A stretch of DNA of 64,000 nucleotides from the NCBI GenBank assembly GCA_027922465.2, contig BQMF02000135.1, forward strand, positions 124,001 to 188,000, given 5' to 3'. The stretch comes from Turritopsis dohrnii (Eukaryota; Cnidaria; Hydrozoa; Anthoathecata; Oceaniidae). The notes under the pieces were generated by a model. That model was given only the letters and a program-made list of their open reading frames with translations. It did no database searches and had not been told where the DNA came from. Made by a program: the position numbers and the translations under genes. Shown here piece by piece: positions 10,001 through 33,231 of the stretch. Within the stretch, counting starts at the first letter, position 1. Every line of letters starts with the position of its first letter.

Positions 10001-12147
10001 CAGGGATTTATTTTCGCGTTAAAAACATTTTCTTTTACGGGGTTTGTGTTCGCAGTCGAGGGCAAAAAATAATTTTCGCAGGAAAAAAATCAGTTTTTGT
10101 TTGTGTTTTTATTATTCTATTAAGGCGCTTTTAACAATTTTTTCTCATTATGGTAGTTAACGGAATTATGGGAATTACTATTGGCTTGGACATTGGAATT
10201 CCGCATTCTTTCTATAATTCTCCATTCCTTCAGCGGTTAGTTTAAAATCGTTAATGAGTACGATTAAATTGCTTTTTTTTACTAATTTAAAAAGTACTTA
10301 ATTCTGCCTATCGATTTTTAAAGCACGCGAAGATTTCTCCAACTTTAACAGTACGAATACGAGTACCTTATCGGGGATAATTTCGTCGGGGAAAATGTTC
10401 GTCGGGGAAACTTTCGTCAGTTTGAAAAAATTAACTAATACTTTCTAATAGATTTCACTTTTTCAAACTTTTCGTCGGGGAAAATTTTCGTCACTTTTTC
10501 CCGACGAAATTATACCCGACAAGGTAACAAAATAGTGATAAGGTTTTACCTGGAGGCTGAACGAGCAATTCAAGCGACATTTGTGCGTCCCCACCGGCGT
10601 TGCTTGCTCTAGCCTGATACATTCCAGAATCAGCTTTAATCAAGTCTTTTATAATTAAATAATTTTCACCAAATTCTACAAAATCTGCCGCTGCGTCAAC
10701 CAGAACGCTATCACGAAACCAGACGATTTTTGGCTTTGGAAAACCAACCACTTTAAAATCGAATTTGACTGTTCCATCTTCCTGTCCATAAACTCGTTTG
10801 GGAGGGATCAAGGTAAATTGTGGCGGACCTGAGAAAATAGTAATCGTTGAATATACATTCCATCGCCATGTACTGCCGTTGAGAATGTCGAGTGTTGGAG
10901 GAGTTAATACTTACTGACAACTGTCACTTTTGCAGTCGATTCAAGCGTTTGGCCAGCCGACGTCGCGACAACCTTGTAATCACCCGAATCTTCTTCCTTG
11001 ACGTATAAGAGTTTTAGATTGCCTTTACCAACGATACTTCTCCTGTCATCCAGTTGAATTTCATTACCGTCTTTATACCATTTATAAGAAACTGCATTTG
11101 CACTATCTGCACAGGCTTCTAGTATTGTGCTTCTTCCCCATGCAAGCTCAACGTTCTGTGGAGTTCCCAAAAAATAAAAACCTTTGCTCGAAGGTCTTGC
11201 ATTATCTATAAAAAGATCCATTTTTAGACTTAATGGGGCCTTTTACCTTTGTCATAATTCTACCAGTCCAGACTTTGGTCAAGAGTCGTTTAGGGACGTG
11301 TTTAATGACACTCAACGAACAACATGGAACTGAAGAGTTTTACATATTTCTGCGTCACTTTTATTTTGACGTAAAAAAATGGGGCGGTTAAGCAGCCAAT
11401 CACATTTCCTTACCTGATTCTACAGTCAATTGCGCAAAGTTACCAGTGAAAGTTTGCGCCTTTTTAGTTCCCGACGTAGAGCGACTTCTAGCTATTGCCC
11501 GAATTTCCCCGCTGTCCGACGTTCTCATGTTGTTGATTTGCAGGACACCTTGCGGCAGGACAAAAAACCTGGTATCTGTATTACGTATCGCTGGTTTGCC
11601 TCGATAATTCCAGCCGATCATAGGAGCAGGTATAAAATTCGAAGCATCGACAGATAAGCGCATTGCACCTCCGACGTAACCAGTTTGTGTGCTAACATCT
11701 TGTTTGAAAACACTCGGAAATTCTATAGATAAAAAAACAGAAAATAACAAAAAAGTATCATTACTGAAATATGTTTGTTGTAAAGGCTAATTGTTTACTT
11801 GTACTCTGGATTTTGGCTTCTCTTGATAGAAGTACCAACTCAAGGTTGTTATACTTGACTATAGCTTTGCATGTGTATATGCCAACATCATCCGCAGGGT
11901 TGAATTTCTCGATGGTCAGGTCTCCATCTACAGATAGTTTTAGTCTCCCATCAATTTCTAATTCTTTGCCATTTTGAATCCAAATGAATTCGGGAGGAGG
12001 GGTCCCGGTTGCACGGCATTTCAACGTCAAATCTTGGCCTTCGTTAGCAAATGCATTTTGTGGTTCTTCTGTCATCGCCGGTGGAGAGTAGTTGGCACAT
12101 GCCAACTGAAGGATTACAACGAAAACAATAAAACTATTGCAATGCAT
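607..12147 (-). CDS. DCC/neogenin-like netrin receptor with three cytoplasmic dsRBDs (fusion)
   Basis: Single-pass receptor, 27 exons, about 1,896 residues by my count. Exons: 11799-12147, 11414-11722, 10915-11205, 10550-10828, 8817-8984, 8429-8657, 8104-8297, 7867-7957, 7587-7792, 7306-7478, 7083-7221, 6696-6986, 6287-6496, 5806-5895, 5567-5672, 5316-5491, 5053-5226, 4750-4869, 4600-4656, 4061-4280, 3713-3910, 2544-2857, 2321-2457, 2080-2212, 960-1813, 789-881, 607-696. All junctions are GT-AG and every phase closes. The start is the ATG opening a signal peptide (MHCNSFIVFVVILQLACA). Order: 4 Ig (to about 409), 8 FnIII (to about 1198), Gly-rich stalk, TM (about 1222-1248), Cys cluster, P1-like APPDLW (about 1320), dsRBD1-3 (about 1380-1625), SR-rich linker, C-terminal P3 (LEGLIKDLN). 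Ig/FnIII order plus P1 and P3 identify the DCC/neogenin family (netrin/RGM guidance receptors). Vertebrate members have six FnIII and, as far as I know, no dsRBD. Exon calls are by eye. Confidence 0.85.
2080..2457 (-). other. Exons 23-24: cytoplasmic dsRBD2 of the receptor
   Basis: Two exons (2321-2457 and 2080-2212) share one dsRBD. The first carries PSPGDASFISYKCSLHDFCQ and ends in phase 0 at a gtacga donor. The second carries the VQVG strand and helix 2 (SSQEAEQKVACISLQGL). The opening pattern PGDxxFIS(Y/F)KxSLxDfCQ recurs in dsRBD1 and dsRBD3, so the three domains look like tandem copies of one ancestor. The block of exons 22-25 totals 1,438 bases, not a multiple of three, so it cannot be skipped as a unit without breaking the frame. 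Confidence 0.85.
2544..2857 (-). other. Exon 22: cytoplasmic dsRBD1 of the receptor
   Basis: The exon opens after a pyrimidine-rich acceptor (tttttctag) with one base that completes the GG left by the P1 exon (donor at 3712), so reading passes from SSMTG to PSLSRQ without a break. It encodes a whole dsRBD: helix 1 SLQDYCQK, strands around GYISKVSFGG, then helix 2 EAEQKAAHTALIEL. The frame stays open into the intron as far as an ATG at 2890-2892, so a separate start there is formally possible. However, those extra residues are encoded by the polypyrimidine tract, which argues for an intron. The donor is gtaagaat at 2543. Confidence 0.85.
3360..3423. repeat. Two-copy 32-bp tandem repeat in receptor intron
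   Basis: A 32-base unit beginning tagattttaattggctta is present twice head to tail, with a partial third start. It lies in the intron between the P1 exon and dsRBD1. No coding role is seen. Confidence 0.8.
3968..4056. repeat. (CAA)n / (GTT)n microsatellite at a 5' splice site
   Basis: About thirty CAA triplets on the plus strand. On the gene strand this reads (GTT)n and starts immediately behind the gtatgt donor of the transmembrane exon (4061-4280). The open frames here (poly-Val, poly-Leu) are translations of the repeat, not genes. Confidence 0.95.
9055..9282. mobile_element. MITE-like perfect inverted-repeat element (228 bp)
   Basis: Ends read aagcttggtttccaatagaa and its reverse complement, continuing inward through ttattttgttgcacaaccgt for more than 40 bases, so most of the element can fold into one hairpin. 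It lies in the large intron between Ig4 and the first FnIII exon of the receptor. No coding capacity. Confidence 0.8.
9662..9816. mobile_element. Short inverted-repeat element (about 155 bp)
   Basis: Arms of about 50 bases, tagaaaataatgacccctta and its inverse, face each other around a short spacer containing gttattgttagggttaagg. Typical fold-back MITE in the receptor intron. Confidence 0.75.
10364..10526. mobile_element. Inverted-repeat element with TCGTCGGGGAAA subrepeats
   Basis: Ends taccttatcggggataattt / aaattatacccgacaaggta are inverted with a few mismatches. The inside carries several copies of ttcgtcggggaaa. The element stops about 24 bases from the donor of the Ig4 exon. Confidence 0.7.
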
Positions 12148-15100
12148 TATTTTTCAGTACTAGTCGAATGTTAAATTTGAATTTTATTTAATTCTTCATC
12201 TAAAAATTGTAATGATAAAACTGGCTCGTAAAGTGCGTGTTACCATAGAAATATTTTTCTTCTAATAGTCTTCTATTCAACTAGCGTTATCTCAACCGCA
12301 AAGGAGATGTCTATATTTCATTGCTTTATTGCCATTATTAAGGACAGGATGTTACGTTATAATAATTTACGTAGCAATTTAACTTGTTCATTTAATATAA
12401 TGCATTTTCACAGCGCTCAACTCGATAAAAACAATCGCGAGAAGCTATCGAGTCAAAGCTGCCTCGATTACCAAGATTACCAATCTTACCAATTTGAACG
12501 AGACATATTTTTCACAAATCGTTTTTACGTCGATTAAAATTACTTTCGATTCGCTTCGTTATTCTTCGTTTTGGAACACGCTAACAGACATATACACAGA
12601 GAATATGACTTAAGACTCGAGCTAAAACATAAGAATTTTTGATCCAATAAAACAATGAAACGAATATCAACAAAAAAGTAATATAACCAACGGATAATCC
12701 ATGAACATTTTGTCTCCACGTGTGTGTGTTTTGTGATTGTGTATTTCTTGTGATTTTTTTTTCTCTCAGGAAATGAAATCAACAAGGTCGCTACGTAGTA
12801 CAACACTGGAAACAAAATTCAAAATGGAGCGAGCTCAAACAAAAGCTCTTATTCAAATGTGTACTTATACAAAAAGAATAGTTATGGACGTTCTGATAAT
12901 TTTAAACCATGAATAATTAATAGCGTACCAATCACTCAGCTTAGTATTACCATCTGTCAGTTGATCATACGCAAACGAAAACATTTTATATACCAGTGAT
13001 AACATTACGTAGATACTCTTTTAAACCAAGCACAATAGTGAAAATAATTGCTTCAAACCATTTAGATTATGGAGTAATCACATAATAAATTGGCTGAATT
13101 TTTTGATTTCATAAAAAAAGACAAACACCATCAATCAACTATCTTAGAACATAATTGTCATTTCTACCAGCGATATTCTATTTGTTAATTAATAAAATTA
13201 CTAGCTAGAATTTCTCATTAAAACAAACAAAAATATCCCAACTATAAAATTATAACATTTATTAAAAGAAGTACTCAAGATAGACTGTATGGATTAGACA
13301 AAGAAATATACAATAACTTTCCATGAAGACTCGATCAAAACCACTCTCATACATAATTTATTTTCTCATTTCTTTTTAACAAATTACTTTAAGGTTTTCT
13401 GAGTGAAAAAAAACTGTAGTTACCATATGAAACAAGAAATGATCACGAACATTAATTTTCAAGTACGTGTTCTCTACAGACCAGATCACAATCTACTCAA
13501 CTGATAAATATTATCTCTGATTTTCTCCATAATTGTGCATACTCGAAGAGAAGTTTCCAAATAATCTTTATATTTCATAACAAAAATGTCATCAAACGAG
13601 TGGACAAAACATTATTAAAAACTTGTTTGAGATTAATAAAATCCGCAATCAAAACATCATGAGAAATATAATAACAATAATAATAAATAAATATAATAAT
13701 TTTTTAAAGCAGTTTGTTCTTGCAATGCATGACTTTTAGAAAAGAATAATGCTTAACACATGTGGTAGAGGCTGTGAGAAAGACAGCCTGCTGATATAAT
13801 ACGGAATCAATTCTCCTTTTTTTAAAAGCAAAATTTTTGTGGAATGTTTTATACATTTCAAATTATTGTCAAGATACAGATCAATAAGAAACGGTTGAAT
13901 ATCTAATAACACAAATTATATATGTACATACTCTTCCACACAAGGATCAACTATGTATAGAAGACAACAAACCATATCGTAATGTGCAACACACCTCGGT
14001 GATAATTCAAACATCAAATAACAAAACTAGCGGCTTGGTGTATATAACTATATTATGATTACTGTTGAATTTCTGGTCCTGATTTAATTCGATTGATTAA
14101 ATTCAAACCACAATCTACTTTAAAGATTGTCTGCAGGTCAATCTGCTGTCAGGAGTCACTTATAAGATTTAAAAGAACAAAATCATAAAAGGTCGTAAGC
14201 TGATGCAGCTGACGTAACAGCTCGCATGGTCACACCCACTAAACATTATCATATACTTTGGTGATAAGATTGATGATAAGACTTTCATCCACGTATTTGT
14301 TCTTTCGGCTATGCAGCATGTTTGATAAAATATCTTAAGCTTCTTTCAAGCTGTTCTCATTTTTAATTTACTGGATTGACCATGCAATAAGGAATAATTA
14401 ATGACAAGACATGTGTGACTGCATACTTAGCAACATTGTGATCAGTGTGTATAACAATGCTATGGTGATTTAATGGTAATGTAAGTATGTGTTCCATCTG
14501 TCATGTCGCCACTCTAGTCAACAAATACAAGAACGTTTTAAGATTTTGTTATGAGAAAAAAACAAAAACAGAAAACAAAATCTGAAAAAGAATTATAAAA
14601 ATGTGAAAAAAAGTTCAGAATTTAAATTCAGTGTTCCTTAGTCGATCTAGATTTAACTTGTAAGAAAAATCCCTCTACTATTAGTTGATGTTTCCGTCTC
14701 GTGTTATTGTAATACGAGATCTCAACAACACATTCTAAAATCTTTCTACTCAGCAAACACACATAAAAAGAAGAATCTCTTCATATCAAAAAAAAAAAAA
14801 AAAAGATTTTTTTTTTTTAAAAAGGCAACAACGAAATACAACGATGTTTGTTTCACATCAACGTGTGATTATAGATTGTTAGAAACATGAAAAATAATTA
14901 TATCAAAAAAACAACAAGATATCAAACGTTTTCTGGAACAAATGTGTTATAAAAATATTTACCAAATTAACGTACAGCTCCATTTCTCCAATAATGTCAT
15001 TACATTTTCAAAGCTACATACGATGATGTGAGGTTATTATTTCATTCCAGATAATATAGCAAGCTAGCGTTAAATGAAATACTGAAATACTCAAGGGAGT

Positions 15101-16797
15101 TTTCAGATGTCAATGTTTTTATACACGATTCTTCATAAATAAATTCACACTGGGTATAAAACATCATCTTGAAATGAACAGGTTCTCTGAAAAACAACAG
15201 GCATCAATTTCCTATGAAAGATATTCAAATAGAACTCACCAAAATAGATACGTATATTGTTATATATAATATGTATAAATCCTTTAAAACAACTTAAGAT
15301 CGAGCCATGCCTTGATCTTATTTCCTGCACTAATAAATGCTTTCTGATTTAATAAGAAAATTTCTGTCTTATGGCAACCATCAACACCTTATAAACGGAT
15401 TCATTTATTTATTTAGATGAAGCAGATTACAATCTTATTTCTTTTTTACTTAATAACAAACAAGAGAAATGCACATTATACGCCCATCACGAAACTTTTG
15501 TCATCTTCTGTTATTAAGATTTCCATGGAATGGATAATCTTATTCATTTCGGCGGCGTATCTATTTCTCTATCTATCTATCTGGGTAATGCTCTAGCCTG
15601 TGATTTTCATATCTCCGCTGTTGTGATATGTAAAATGTTGACAGGCTAAAGCTGAACCGAAAGCATGTAAAAACAATATGGTGGCGCGTGGAAGGTCGTG
15701 CGGGTGTTTTGTGCTTGGTACTTTTATCTGGAAATGTTGGAAAAGTTTACGTACAGATCGTTTCATAATTAAAGAACTGCATGTGACTTGTAAACAAGCA
15801 CATTTGCAATGAAATTTACCATCTCGAATTGTACTAGGAATCGTTCGAGCCATTTTTTCTAAAACGGCTGCTTGTCATCTGTTTATATATAACAAAATAT
15901 ACGTGATTTACAGTCGAATTTTGAGAATTTTATATACAGTTGTTGATAATAATAACAAGAAGGAATATCATAACATTGATATAACACTGTATGAAGACTC
16001 ATTTATCTGATGCCGAATCTCAAGATTTGTATTTCATCGATGGTAATGAAATGTAGGTATACATTGACATATGAAACAAATAAATTGAGAAGACAAGATA
16101 TTGAATGAAGATATCATGGATTAAGATATTTTCACAAGAGAATTTCCAGTCTTCTTACATGCTGCATGTATTGCTTGGCTGACAACAAAATATCTGTCAA
16201 AAGCCTCCAATACTGATTTTAATTATGTTGTGCAGTCTTTGAAAAAAGAAGTGATGTAATCTTGAAGAGAGTATGTGTCAGTATGATCCAGACATTATTT
16301 AAACAGTAAATTGATATATACACTTTGAAGCAGTTACGAGATGTCGATTGGTTTACAGTCTACAAAACAATAAACATTAACGAGACCATACCAAATTCAT
16401 GAGATCATTTTTAATAACTGGTAATAGAAAATAAAATTATAAAATTATATAAGTGACGTCTTTGCCCATGGCTGAATAAGTCATTTAAAAGCAAAATGAA
16501 CAATGACGATGCAGTATATTAAGGAAAGTCAACAAGAGTAAAGGTCACACCTATCCTGCCTTATTCTGTTTCTAAACAAAGCAAACCTCTGTGGCTGTGT
16601 GAAAACTTCCACGGAAGAACATAATGATCAAAAAGTTATTACGTAATTGCCCAGTGAATTTGAAATTTTACTTCTGTTGACTATAATTGAATAGTTCTTG
16701 ACGATTTTTTTTTTTTATTATTTTTATGTAAATTAATTTATTTTACATTGTATATATTTACTCTGCACATTTGTTATTGTACTTAACAGGACTTTAC

Positions 16798-16848
<51 letters not shown>

Positions 16849-17395
16849 AGCATGCATACATAATGAAGTGTATAATCCCTTAGAAAAAAGTTTATTTTTG
16901 ACAATGAAAAGTAATCACAATAACATCTTTTATCAAATTAAAATTACAAGCATGTCATGCTTAAGTTACGGAAATCTTTTAACAACTTAGTTGTTTCTTG
17001 TTCTGTTTTTAAAAATACCTCGATTTTATAAAATATATATGATGATTCAAGAGAATATAACTTCTTTATAAATATCAATAAAAGATTGAAGTTCATTCGC
17101 AGAGCGTTGACATTGAAATCCTTACAATTGTCATGATCAATTCAAAAAAAAAATGACATGAATGATACGGAGATTATAATGAAAGTTATTCACAAAGATG
17201 TAAGATCAAGATTGAAATTAACATATTGTGTAGCTGAAGAACGATGTAAGAACACTGGGGACTAAATTGCCTTAGATAAAAGTAACTTGAATATTATTAA
17301 AAATATGTATTCTTTCTTTTTAGCTCAGTCATACAAAAATAAACATTCTTTAGCAAACATCACATCAAATTATCTTACAAAGCCTATCAGAAAAT
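12148..17395. other. Gene desert between receptor start and PCNX4 end
   Basis: No exon with good splice signals or domain content was found. Short open frames here look random and AT-rich. It should contain the receptor promoter and any 5' UTR exon (right side, as the gene reads leftward) and the PCNX4 3' UTR (just left of 17396). One microsatellite lies at about 16796-16845. Confidence 0.5.
16796..16845. repeat. (TA)n(GA)n compound microsatellite
   Basis: About eleven TA units run directly into about fourteen GA units. Simple-sequence repeat in the intergenic desert. Confidence 0.95.
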
Positions 17396-28909
<11,514 letters not shown>

Positions 28910-29639
28910 TCTAAAAAAAGAATTCAAATTGTTGAATGTTCTTTCTTGGTAAACAAATACTTCATAATCATCAAAAACATCAAAAGGAAGAAAGAAACTA
29001 AATTCTAGCAAATTTTGCAACTATTAAAAATAATGAAGTATTTATTTTTATCAGTTCAATCAATCAATCAATATATACATATTTATTTGCCAAGAAAATT
29101 AGTAAATGAAATTACAATAAGGTCTAGGCAGGAGACCACCCCAATAGCGAATACTAAACAAAGGGGGTGGCCACCAAATAAATTAACAAATAAACTAAAT
29201 TAAAAAATTAAGATAACAAACAAAAAATGGTTTGAGTATGAGAAACAAAACTTCTGGAGAGAGAGACTAGATGGTATATTTTTCAAGGAAGAATTTTGTG
29301 GTTAAGGTTTTTAGGTGAGAATAGTTTAGTAAAGCTAGATCACGATTTGGATATTGACTTTGCATATGATTCCAGCAAGAAATTGATTGAAATTTCATTG
29401 AAGCAATTCCAAATGCTTCAGTTTTTACTGAAGGTTGATGTAGGTGCCCATATGAAAATATGGGAGAGTTTAGTGTAATTGAAAGTACTATGAATGCTGG
29501 GAGGGGGTTTTAAAGTTCAAGGCTTGATGAATAAATATAATATTCAATGACTTAACAAGGTCAAAGATATTCAGTAATTTAAGAGAGGCCGAGAGGGTGC
29601 AATAGGATTTGAGAAGGTTAGGATTCGGACAGCAGCCTT

Positions 29640-30483
29640 TTGTAGTACGAGGATGCGTTTAGTATTAGTTGTCTCACACTGACCCCAAGTTTGACAAGCA
29701 TAGCATAGATGTGACGAAAAAATAGCATGATAGATAGAGATTAAGGTACGTTTTGGTACATAATGTCTAATTTACATAGTGTACCATTAGCTATGCCCAG
29801 CCTAATCACACCAACATATTTAATATGTGAAGAGGGGTAAAGTTTCCTACCACCAATTTTTATCTGCAGGTCATAGTTGAGAGGTATTGTTTGGTGCCTA
29901 AATGGAATGGATTCAGTTTTGAGGGTTAACTTGAAACCAGGAAGAAAGGTATGACCTAAACCATAGGTCAGCAATGCCATGGATACCACAACATGAAAGT
30001 TTATGACAGAGTATTTCATGATCAACAGTATCAAACGCTTTCTGTAAGTCAACAAACACCCCACAGGCAAACTGACCAGAGTCAAGAGAGTTTTGTATGC
30101 GCTGAGTTATGTTAATGAGGGCATGATCAGTCGAATGACCCTTCCTAAAGCAAAGAGATTTTGAGGGCAGAAGGGAAGATGCCAGACTTAATAGGGAGAT
30201 TAATTAGGTTAGAGAGTGGATAGGAGATTTAAGAAGTTTTAAGATATTGATGGGGATATTATAAGGGTCATTGGCTTTGTGATCAGGCATGGAAGAGACG
30301 CAATTTATAACTTCAACGGTAGAGACTGGACATATGTAAAATGAGCTATTAAAATCACCAGGATGTTTGAGATAATTGATAAAGTGCTTTGAGGTATAGG
30401 GAATTTTAGCCCTAATAGTATCCACAATGGTACAGAAGTAGTTATTGAAAGTATTTGAGATTATAGAGTGATCAAAAGAGATA
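29640..30483 (-). pseudogene. LINE reverse transcriptase remnant
   Basis: Frame-shifted RT: DHKANDPYNIP (fingers), RKGHSTDHAL, GVFVDLQKAFDTVDHEIL with the first catalytic Asp, then a jump to FKLTLKTESIPF...YPSSHIKYVGV and the C-terminal AACQTWGQ-type region. The segment that should hold PQGS and YADD is absent. Part of the LINE described for 29036-38750. Confidence 0.8.
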
Positions 30484-30798
30484 GAGCCCAGGGTTCGAAT
30501 TAAATCTACTAAGTGATCCGCAAAAATTTGAAAACCTCCGGGGAGCACCTCCCCCACGATGTTTTTATTTCAAAATGATACTAGTAAAATAAAATACATT
30601 TCTTTTTAGCATAGAAGTAAAGTTATCAAAATAAAAAACACAACCAAGATCATACGATAACGTAATAAAAGAAGAAGTTATTTTACACGCAAAAATAATA
30701 CATTAATGTTCTTCATCGCTATCTAAATCTTCTATGTCTGAAAGTGTCATTGCACCAAGGTCTACAATACAAGGTTTCTCTTTAGATGTTTTTCTTTT

Positions 30799-31011
30799 CT
30801 AGGGGTAATTGTGAGGGCCCGAAGATAGTCTGCACACTTTCGCATCATACCACTCCGATATCGCAACGTCTGGATTAAAGCTTTCGATATCAGAGCCTTC
30901 TTCACATATCTGCAATGTAGCACTTAGTCGGTCACGACTTAATCTGTTACGCCAATCATTTTTTACACGTAACATTTCTAATGTCAAAACAATGTCGTTT
31001 TTTTCTTTCAT
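30799..31011 (-). pseudogene. C-terminal hAT transposase fragment
   Basis: About 70 codons: VLTLEMLRVKNDWRNRLSRD, RLSATLQICEEG, FNPDVAISEWYDAK. This resembles the extreme C-terminus after the dimerisation domain of hAT transposases related to zinc-finger protein 862-like genes. No upstream catalytic part is present; the host element is non-autonomous. Confidence 0.5.
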
Positions 31012-31767
31012 TCGATTTCCGGATGTACAAAATTCGAAACATTAAATTTCAACCAATCAGAGTGTGTCCTTCGTATGCGGCAAATGCGCAGAAGAAAAAA
31101 TTTAGAAGTTTGAATGAATTTTTTGAGATTTCCCTTGTGTTTATTAGTATCAAATAAAATCTTTTTAAAGAAAATGGCGTTTGGCTGTCATGCGAAGATA
31201 ATTTTTGTAAATGTCAGGTTCCTCTAAGATCAGCTCCCTAAGAAGTTGTGCATAAAAACCATGGCTATCTGTACGCTGTAACCAGGGCTTTGCGCAATCA
31301 CTTCTACGCTTTCTTAGTTTTTATTATCATCACAGTATAGCGCGATTATAATAGATGCGGTTGCAATTTTCACCTTCTCTAGCACATCCATCTTCACTTT
31401 TATTACTGTTATGAAAAAGTATAATATGATTTTACATAACGTGTATTTTACTATTACATATATGATTTTTTCCATTCATCAATTGAGTATGTAAAATCAT
31501 ATATGTAAAATCAGATCGTGTATTTTGACCTTAAAGGGGAATTGAGGTTTAGAAAAAAATTTTTTTTAAATTTCACTAAACATTCAAGAATAGCGTTTAT
31601 ATTCATAAGATAAAAGAATTTTCAAAAAATCTTTATTATTTCACAAAATAGAAGCATTTAAAAATTTTCATTTTTGAGTTCAAAGTCTGTTTTCTGACGT
31701 CATTGGTGTCATATCAATATACGAGCGCACGTGTTAGTTACTATAATATATCCTCATCGCTGGCAAC

Positions 31768-32169
31768 ATGCCTACGTGTCTTGCTTTCGGATGTTCAAAT
31801 AACAGTGGAAAAGTCAAAAATAAGAGTTACTTCAGGTTTCCTGATCCAAAGAAATGCAGATCACAATGTATTCGTTGGTTACATAATATGGGGAATGCAA
31901 AATGGAATATCAACAACTTTGTTCCAAGTAATCGTCGACTTTGCAGTGATCATTTCCATGATGAATGCTTTGAGCGAGATTTGAAGTATGAGTTAATGCC
32001 ACATTATGGACATAGTTCAAAAAAGTTAAAACCAGGTGTTGTACCGACGATATTTTCGCACAAGACATACAACCAAATAAATATCGATGGAACTACAATA
32101 TCAAACAAACAATCAGCATCTCGTAAGCGAAGTTTGGATTTGCAACATGCACATGTAAGTTGTAAATAA
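31768..32169 (+). CDS. THAP-domain protein (transposon-encoded, first exon)
   Basis: 133 codons to the first stop. Residues 1-90 are a THAP zinc-coordinating DNA-binding domain: MPTCLAFGCSNN with C4 and C9, the central Trp (IRWLHNMG), then RRLCSDHFHDECFE giving the final C and H, and the closing VVPTIF. A strong donor (cat/gtaagt, about 32153) precedes the stop, so the real transcript may splice onward. In the element it would act as the DNA-binding part of a transposase or an accessory protein. It faces the cysteine-rich gene on the other strand. Confidence 0.8.
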   Translation: MPTCLAFGCSNNSGKVKNKSYFRFPDPKKCRSQCIRWLHNMGNAKWNINNFVPSNRRLCSDHFHDECFERDLKYELMPHYGHSSKKLKPGVVPTIFSHKTYNQINIDGTTISNKQSASRKRSLDLQHAHVSCK

Positions 32170-32817
32170 ATTCACAAAACCTATTTAACATATTATTTAA
32201 TACATATTTTAGCTAGATTTAACTTGTGATATTTGCCATTCTCTTTCCTTATGTTTTTGCGTTGCTAGTTTTTTTTCAACATAACTTTGTGAATAGATTC
32301 CAAAACATAACCGGGGGTAAAGAAATGTTTTTTTGCATGCATCTGTAAAGAACATTTTTCGTCTTTACCCCCGTTCACTAAAAGAAAAATCATTTGGCCA
32401 TGCTCAAAGGGATACATAAAAAAGGAAAATATTAAGGGATGGTCTACACTATCCAGAAAGTGCTTTGATGTTTTATGTAAATGTTTATACTTGAATTGAA
32501 AATGCTTTTAAATTATTTAATTATTTATTTATTTAGTTTATTTTTAAATGCTTATTTTAATTTTAGCTTTAACCTTGGAGGAAAATCTTTATGCAAAGTT
32601 TTTTCTTTTGAATGTGTATATAGAGCCTTACAACATTTCGTTTGTTGACTCAACATTTTCATTGTGAAGCACATTGTATTTTGAATATATTTTTTGTTGT
32701 TGAGATTTTTGATGTACTTTATGTAAAAGAAATATAATGTGAAAATAACCATTCCTTCAAAAATGTAAAATGTTTTTGACAAAAAAATAAATTTATACTT
32801 ACTTATGGTTCATTTCT

Positions 32818-33231
32818 TTAAAGTCCTTGATAACGTCTACATCTTATGAATGAAAGCTCAAGAACAGCAGCAGTAAGAATTAGTGTTTCAAAGTCTGGGT
32901 GGGCTGTGATACAATTTAAGTTTTCCAATTTTTCACTCAAAATATTACATTCTTTACAACATTTACATTCTTTCAATGTCATTGTCAGACCTATAACGCA
33001 ACATCTACAGCAGCACCAGTGAAGGTTTTCTAAATGGCTAGAATCCAAATCGTCGTCAGAACTCGAATTTTCATTAATAATTTCTTTATCTATTTTCTTA
33101 AGTTCTTCCTCTGTATATTCTGGCGCACACTCATAGCATTCACCAACATCACTATAACTTTCGTTAGAATCATCAGAAGCAGAAGAAATATTAGAAAGTT
33201 CAGAAGAATGTGATGAAACGCTTTTCGACAT
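32818..33231 (-). CDS. Cys-rich protein resembling the P2X7 intracellular C-terminal domain
   Basis: 137 residues starting MSKSVSSHSSELSN. The first 60 are Ser/Asp/Glu-rich. Then comes a zinc-type cysteine pattern, WCCCRCCVIG...KECKCCKECN, and CITAHPDFETLILTAAVLE, the pattern of the P2X7 'ballast' (dizinc) domain. Stand-alone copies are known in invertebrate genomes, often as repetitive genes. There are no ion-channel segments, so it is not a P2X receptor. Function in the transposon is unknown. It ends at TAA 32818-32820; a gtaagt nearby could allow an alternative end. Confidence 0.65.
   Translation of the reverse strand: MSKSVSSHSSELSNISSASDDSNESYSDVGECYECAPEYTEEELKKIDKEIINENSSSDDDLDSSHLENLHWCCCRCCVIGLTMTLKECKCCKECNILSEKLENLNCITAHPDFETLILTAAVLELSFIRCRRYQGL

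Noticed and set aside
12540..12815. Open frames in the desert upstream of the receptor
   Set aside because: AT-rich, no domain, no splice context; expected by chance.
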